This document shows, piece by piece, positions 61,750 through 64,000 of a stretch of 64,000 nucleotides of DNA. The notes under the pieces were generated by a model. That model saw nothing but the letters and a program-made list of their open reading frames with translations. It ran no database searches and had not been told where the DNA came from. Each line of letters opens with the position of its first letter. Position 1 is the first letter of the stretch. A program made the position numbers and the translations under genes. This stretch comes from Allostreptomyces psammosilenae (GTDB lineage Bacteria; Actinomycetota; Actinomycetes; Streptomycetales; Streptomycetaceae): contig NZ_JACBZD010000002.1 of assembly GCF_013407765.1 (NCBI RefSeq), positions 692,001-756,000 on the forward strand. Direction: 5' to 3'.

Positions 61750-63605
61750 GCCGGATGCGCGTCGCCATGCTCACCGAGGGCACCTATCCGCACGCCCACG
61801 GCGGGGTCAGCGTCTGGTGCGACCAACTCGTCCGCGGGCTCCCCGAGCACGACTTCCACCTGCACGCCCTCACCGCCAGCGGCCACGAGCAACTCGCCTG
61901 GACCCTGCCGGAGCACGTCCGCGCCGTGCGCACCCAGCCGCTGTGGGCCGCCGCCGCGCCCGGCGGCCGCCCACCGGCCGGCCGCCGGCGCCGCCGCTAC
62001 CTGCACCACTACGAGGCACTGCTCGCCGCCCTGCTCGACCCGGCGGCCGAGGACGGCTTCGCCGAGTCCCTCTACCGGCTCGCCGAACTCGCCCGGGACG
62101 GCGGCCTGCCCGCCCTGCTGCGCTCCGAGGACGCCCTGCGCGTGCTGGACCGCCTCTGGGCGGCACGCGCCCACGCCGGCGGCCCCGGCGCGTCCGGCGG
62201 CCCCCACCCGGACGGCACCCCGTACCCGGAGGGCGGCCCCGACGCCCCGCCGGTCACCGTCCGTGACCTGCTGGCCGCCACCGACCTGCTGGAACACAGC
62301 CTGCGGCCGCTCACCGCCCCCTGGTACGCGCCCGGCGCGACACCCGGCGAGGAACCCTCCCTCGCCTCCGCGGACCTCGGCCACGCGGTGAGCGGCGGCC
62401 TGGCCGCACTGCCCGGTCTGCTGGCGAAGCGGTTCTTCGGCACCCCGCTGCTGCTCACCGAGCACGGCGTCTACCTGCGCGAACGCTACCTCGGCTACCG
62501 CGACGCACCGTTCACCCGACCGGTCCGGGCGCTGCTGCTGGCCTTCTTCCGGCTGCTCACCGTCGAGACCTACCGCGCCGCCGACGCCATCACCCCCGGC
62601 AACGCCTACAACCGGCGCTGGGAGGAACGCTGCGGCGCCGACCCGGCGCGCATCCGCACCGTCTACAACGGGGTGGACCCCGCCGACTTCCCACCCGCCG
62701 GGCCCGAACCGGCCGTCCCCACCCTCAGCTGGGCCGGCCGCATCGACCCGATCAAGGACCTGGTCACCCTGCTCCAGGCCTTCGCCCTGGTGCGGGAGGG
62801 CGTGCCCGGGGCCCGGCTGCGCCTGTTCGGCCCCACCCCGCCGGGCAACGAGCCGTACCGGGACCGCCTGGTCGCGCTGGTCCGCGACCTCGACCTGGGC
62901 GGGGCCGTCACCTTCGAGGGGCGGGTGCCCCGGATCACCGACGCCTACGCCGCCGGCGGGGTGGTCGTGCTCTCCAGCGTCTCCGAGGGCTTCCCGTACA
63001 CCCTCATCGAGGCGATGGCCTGCGGCCGCCCGACCGTGGCCACCGACGTCGGCGGGGTCCGGGAGGCGGTCGGGGACACCGGCCTGGTGGTGCCGCCGCG
63101 CAGCCCGCGCGCGCTGGCCGACGCCTGCACCGTGCTGCTCCGGGACGCCGGCCTGCGCGGCCGACTGGGGGCGGCGGCCCGCCACCGGGCGGTGGGGATG
63201 TTCACCGTGGAGCGCGCGGTGACGGCCTTCCGGGAGATCTACCGCGACCTCGCCCGGCCCACCGCCGACCACGCCGACCGCTCCGGTCCGCTCACCCACG
63301 CCGACCGCTCCCGTCCGCTCACCCACGCCGACGGCCCCGGCCACGGCGCCGCACCCGACCGCGCCCCCGGACGGGAGGCCGCGGCCGACCCGGAGGGAGG
63401 GCGGAACGCGCCCCGTGCCCTCGCGCTGCCCCCGGCCCGGCCCCGCCCCGCCCGGCCGGTGGCGGCGGACCGGCCGGAGCAGCCCGGCCGCCCACCGCGC
63501 ACGCTGCGCACCCCGCGGTTCCTCTCCGGAGTGCGCGCCGGGCGGGCCAGCCGGGTCCACGACGAACGCGGCGGCCTGGAGCGGGAAGGCGGGAGTCCCG
63601 AGTGA
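61746..63605 (+). CDS. PelF-like GT4 glycosyltransferase (DUF3492)
   Basis: 619 residues from a GTG overlapping the previous stop (ATG three codons later). The head MRVAMLTEGTYPHAHGGVSVW is the PelF/DUF3492 start; LLTEHGVYLRER and GNAYNRRWEERCGA are further PelF motifs. The GT-B C-terminal half has FEGRVPR, and the EX7E pair in SEGFPYTLIEAMACGRPT. PelF is the cytosolic glycosyltransferase that polymerises Pel from UDP-GalNAc/GlcNAc. Residues ~510-619 are a Pro/Arg-rich tail with a 27-bp tandem repeat. It overlaps the next gene by 4 bases (GTGA at 63602). Confidence 0.92.
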   Translation: MSRMRVAMLTEGTYPHAHGGVSVWCDQLVRGLPEHDFHLHALTASGHEQLAWTLPEHVRAVRTQPLWAAAAPGGRPPAGRRRRRYLHHYEALLAALLDPAAEDGFAESLYRLAELARDGGLPALLRSEDALRVLDRLWAARAHAGGPGASGGPHPDGTPYPEGGPDAPPVTVRDLLAATDLLEHSLRPLTAPWYAPGATPGEEPSLASADLGHAVSGGLAALPGLLAKRFFGTPLLLTEHGVYLRERYLGYRDAPFTRPVRALLLAFFRLLTVETYRAADAITPGNAYNRRWEERCGADPARIRTVYNGVDPADFPPAGPEPAVPTLSWAGRIDPIKDLVTLLQAFALVREGVPGARLRLFGPTPPGNEPYRDRLVALVRDLDLGGAVTFEGRVPRITDAYAAGGVVVLSSVSEGFPYTLIEAMACGRPTVATDVGGVREAVGDTGLVVPPRSPRALADACTVLLRDAGLRGRLGAAARHRAVGMFTVERAVTAFREIYRDLARPTADHADRSGPLTHADRSRPLTHADGPGHGAAPDRAPGREAAADPEGGRNAPRALALPPARPRPARPVAADRPEQPGRPPRTLRTPRFLSGVRAGRASRVHDERGGLEREGGSPE

Positions 63606-64000
63606 GCGCCCCGACCCTGCTGCTTCCGCCGTACCACCCACCTCATCCGCCCCGTCCGGCCGACGGACCGCGAACGGCGCCCCGGCCGGCCGACCCGCCC
63701 CCCGGGCCGTCCGGCGGCGTCCCCACCCCGGCCCCCGCCGCCGACCCGGCCACCGCCACCGACCCGGTCGGAGCGCTGCTGGAGCGGCACGCCGAACTGT
63801 GCGCCGCCGCCACCCACCCGCTGGAGATCGCGGCCGGCCTGGAGGCGGCCGGTGTCGGCGACCGCGCCGCCGCCGTCTACCGGCACCCCGACCTGTTCTC
63901 GCTGGCCGAGGAGCTCCACGCCCGCGCCGCCCGCCTGCCCCGGCACGACGCCCGGCCGGGGGACCGCGCCACCCCGGTGGACGACCGCGGCCCCTGGCAC
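63602..64000 (+). CDS. Unknown gene following pelF-like gene, cut by window end
   Basis: A GTG that overlaps the PelF-like stop opens a frame with no stop before base 64000 (133 codons). The first ~55 residues are Pro/Ala-rich; after that LLERHAELCAAATHPLEIAAGLEAAGV and AAVYRHPDLFSLAEELHARAAR is a helical, conserved-looking segment. No membrane helix has appeared by the window edge. In Pel operons the next genes are membrane partners (PelG, PelE), so a multi-pass protein would not be surprising, but nothing here proves it. Confidence 0.7.
   Translation, partial: MSAPTLLLPPYHPPHPPRPADGPRTAPRPADPPPGPSGGVPTPAPAADPATATDPVGALLERHAELCAAATHPLEIAAGLEAAGVGDRAAAVYRHPDLFSLAEELHARAARLPRHDARPGDRATPVDDRGPWH

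Overview
The window is very GC-rich, with GC-biased third codon positions, frequent GTG starts, many 4-base stop/start overlaps, and the gene families expected of an actinomycete (MshB of mycothiol biosynthesis, DUF3107, DUF3117 and DUF3152 proteins, an ECF sigma factor with a zinc anti-sigma partner). I read it as a chromosomal segment of Streptomyces or a close relative. I see no rRNA, tRNA, CRISPR array, phage or transposase gene. All functional calls come from reading motifs by eye; no search was run.

Bases 1-44 kb are mostly core chromosome. The order is: the end of a peptide ABC transporter (1-1655); an S9 peptidase; mshB and a small membrane protein; a large VanW-domain protein; a GNAT acetyltransferase with a separately encoded SH3-like partner; a 7Fe ferredoxin; dapC and dapE of lysine/diaminopimelate synthesis; a LOG-family protein; a FolP2-type dihydropteroate synthase paralogue; a DivIVA-like protein; a DUF3117 protein; then an envelope-stress group (ECF sigma factor, anti-sigma factor, HtrA protease, TatB), Mrp, DUF1003, an MgtE-N/CBS protein, a lipoprotein and CorA. 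From recall, this order largely matches Mycobacterium tuberculosis Rv1170 to Rv1239c. A second conserved group (DEAD-box helicase, DUF3107, TetR, DUF3152) resembles Rv3211 to Rv3207c. Between the groups lie a PHP phosphoesterase, MarC, an NYN-domain protein, an alpha/beta hydrolase and a 50-residue TTG-start gene that may be read from a SigR-type promoter.

Bases 45.9-64 kb form an accessory exopolysaccharide locus. The first arm holds a CelD-like acyltransferase, a DegT-like aminotransferase, then five genes linked by stop/start overlaps: two GT2 glycosyltransferases, a NodB-type deacetylase, a Wzx-like flippase and a large membrane protein. The second arm holds a secreted clan GH-A-like glycosidase divergent from an Agd3-like (CE18-type) deacetylase, which overlaps a PelF-like glycosyltransferase, which overlaps a further gene cut by the window end. 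The pairing of PelF with a separate hydrolase and deacetylase resembles the Pel / galactosaminogalactan systems, and the deacetylase gene carries the only in-frame TTA codon I found in the window, suggesting bldA-linked developmental control. I consider this the most interesting system here.

The intergenic regions hold unusual repeats: a 100-bp two-block element with a DnaA-box 9-mer present twice in opposite orientation (22.6 and 38.9 kb) plus a partial third copy, several short tandem arrays, and a number of long perfect hairpins.
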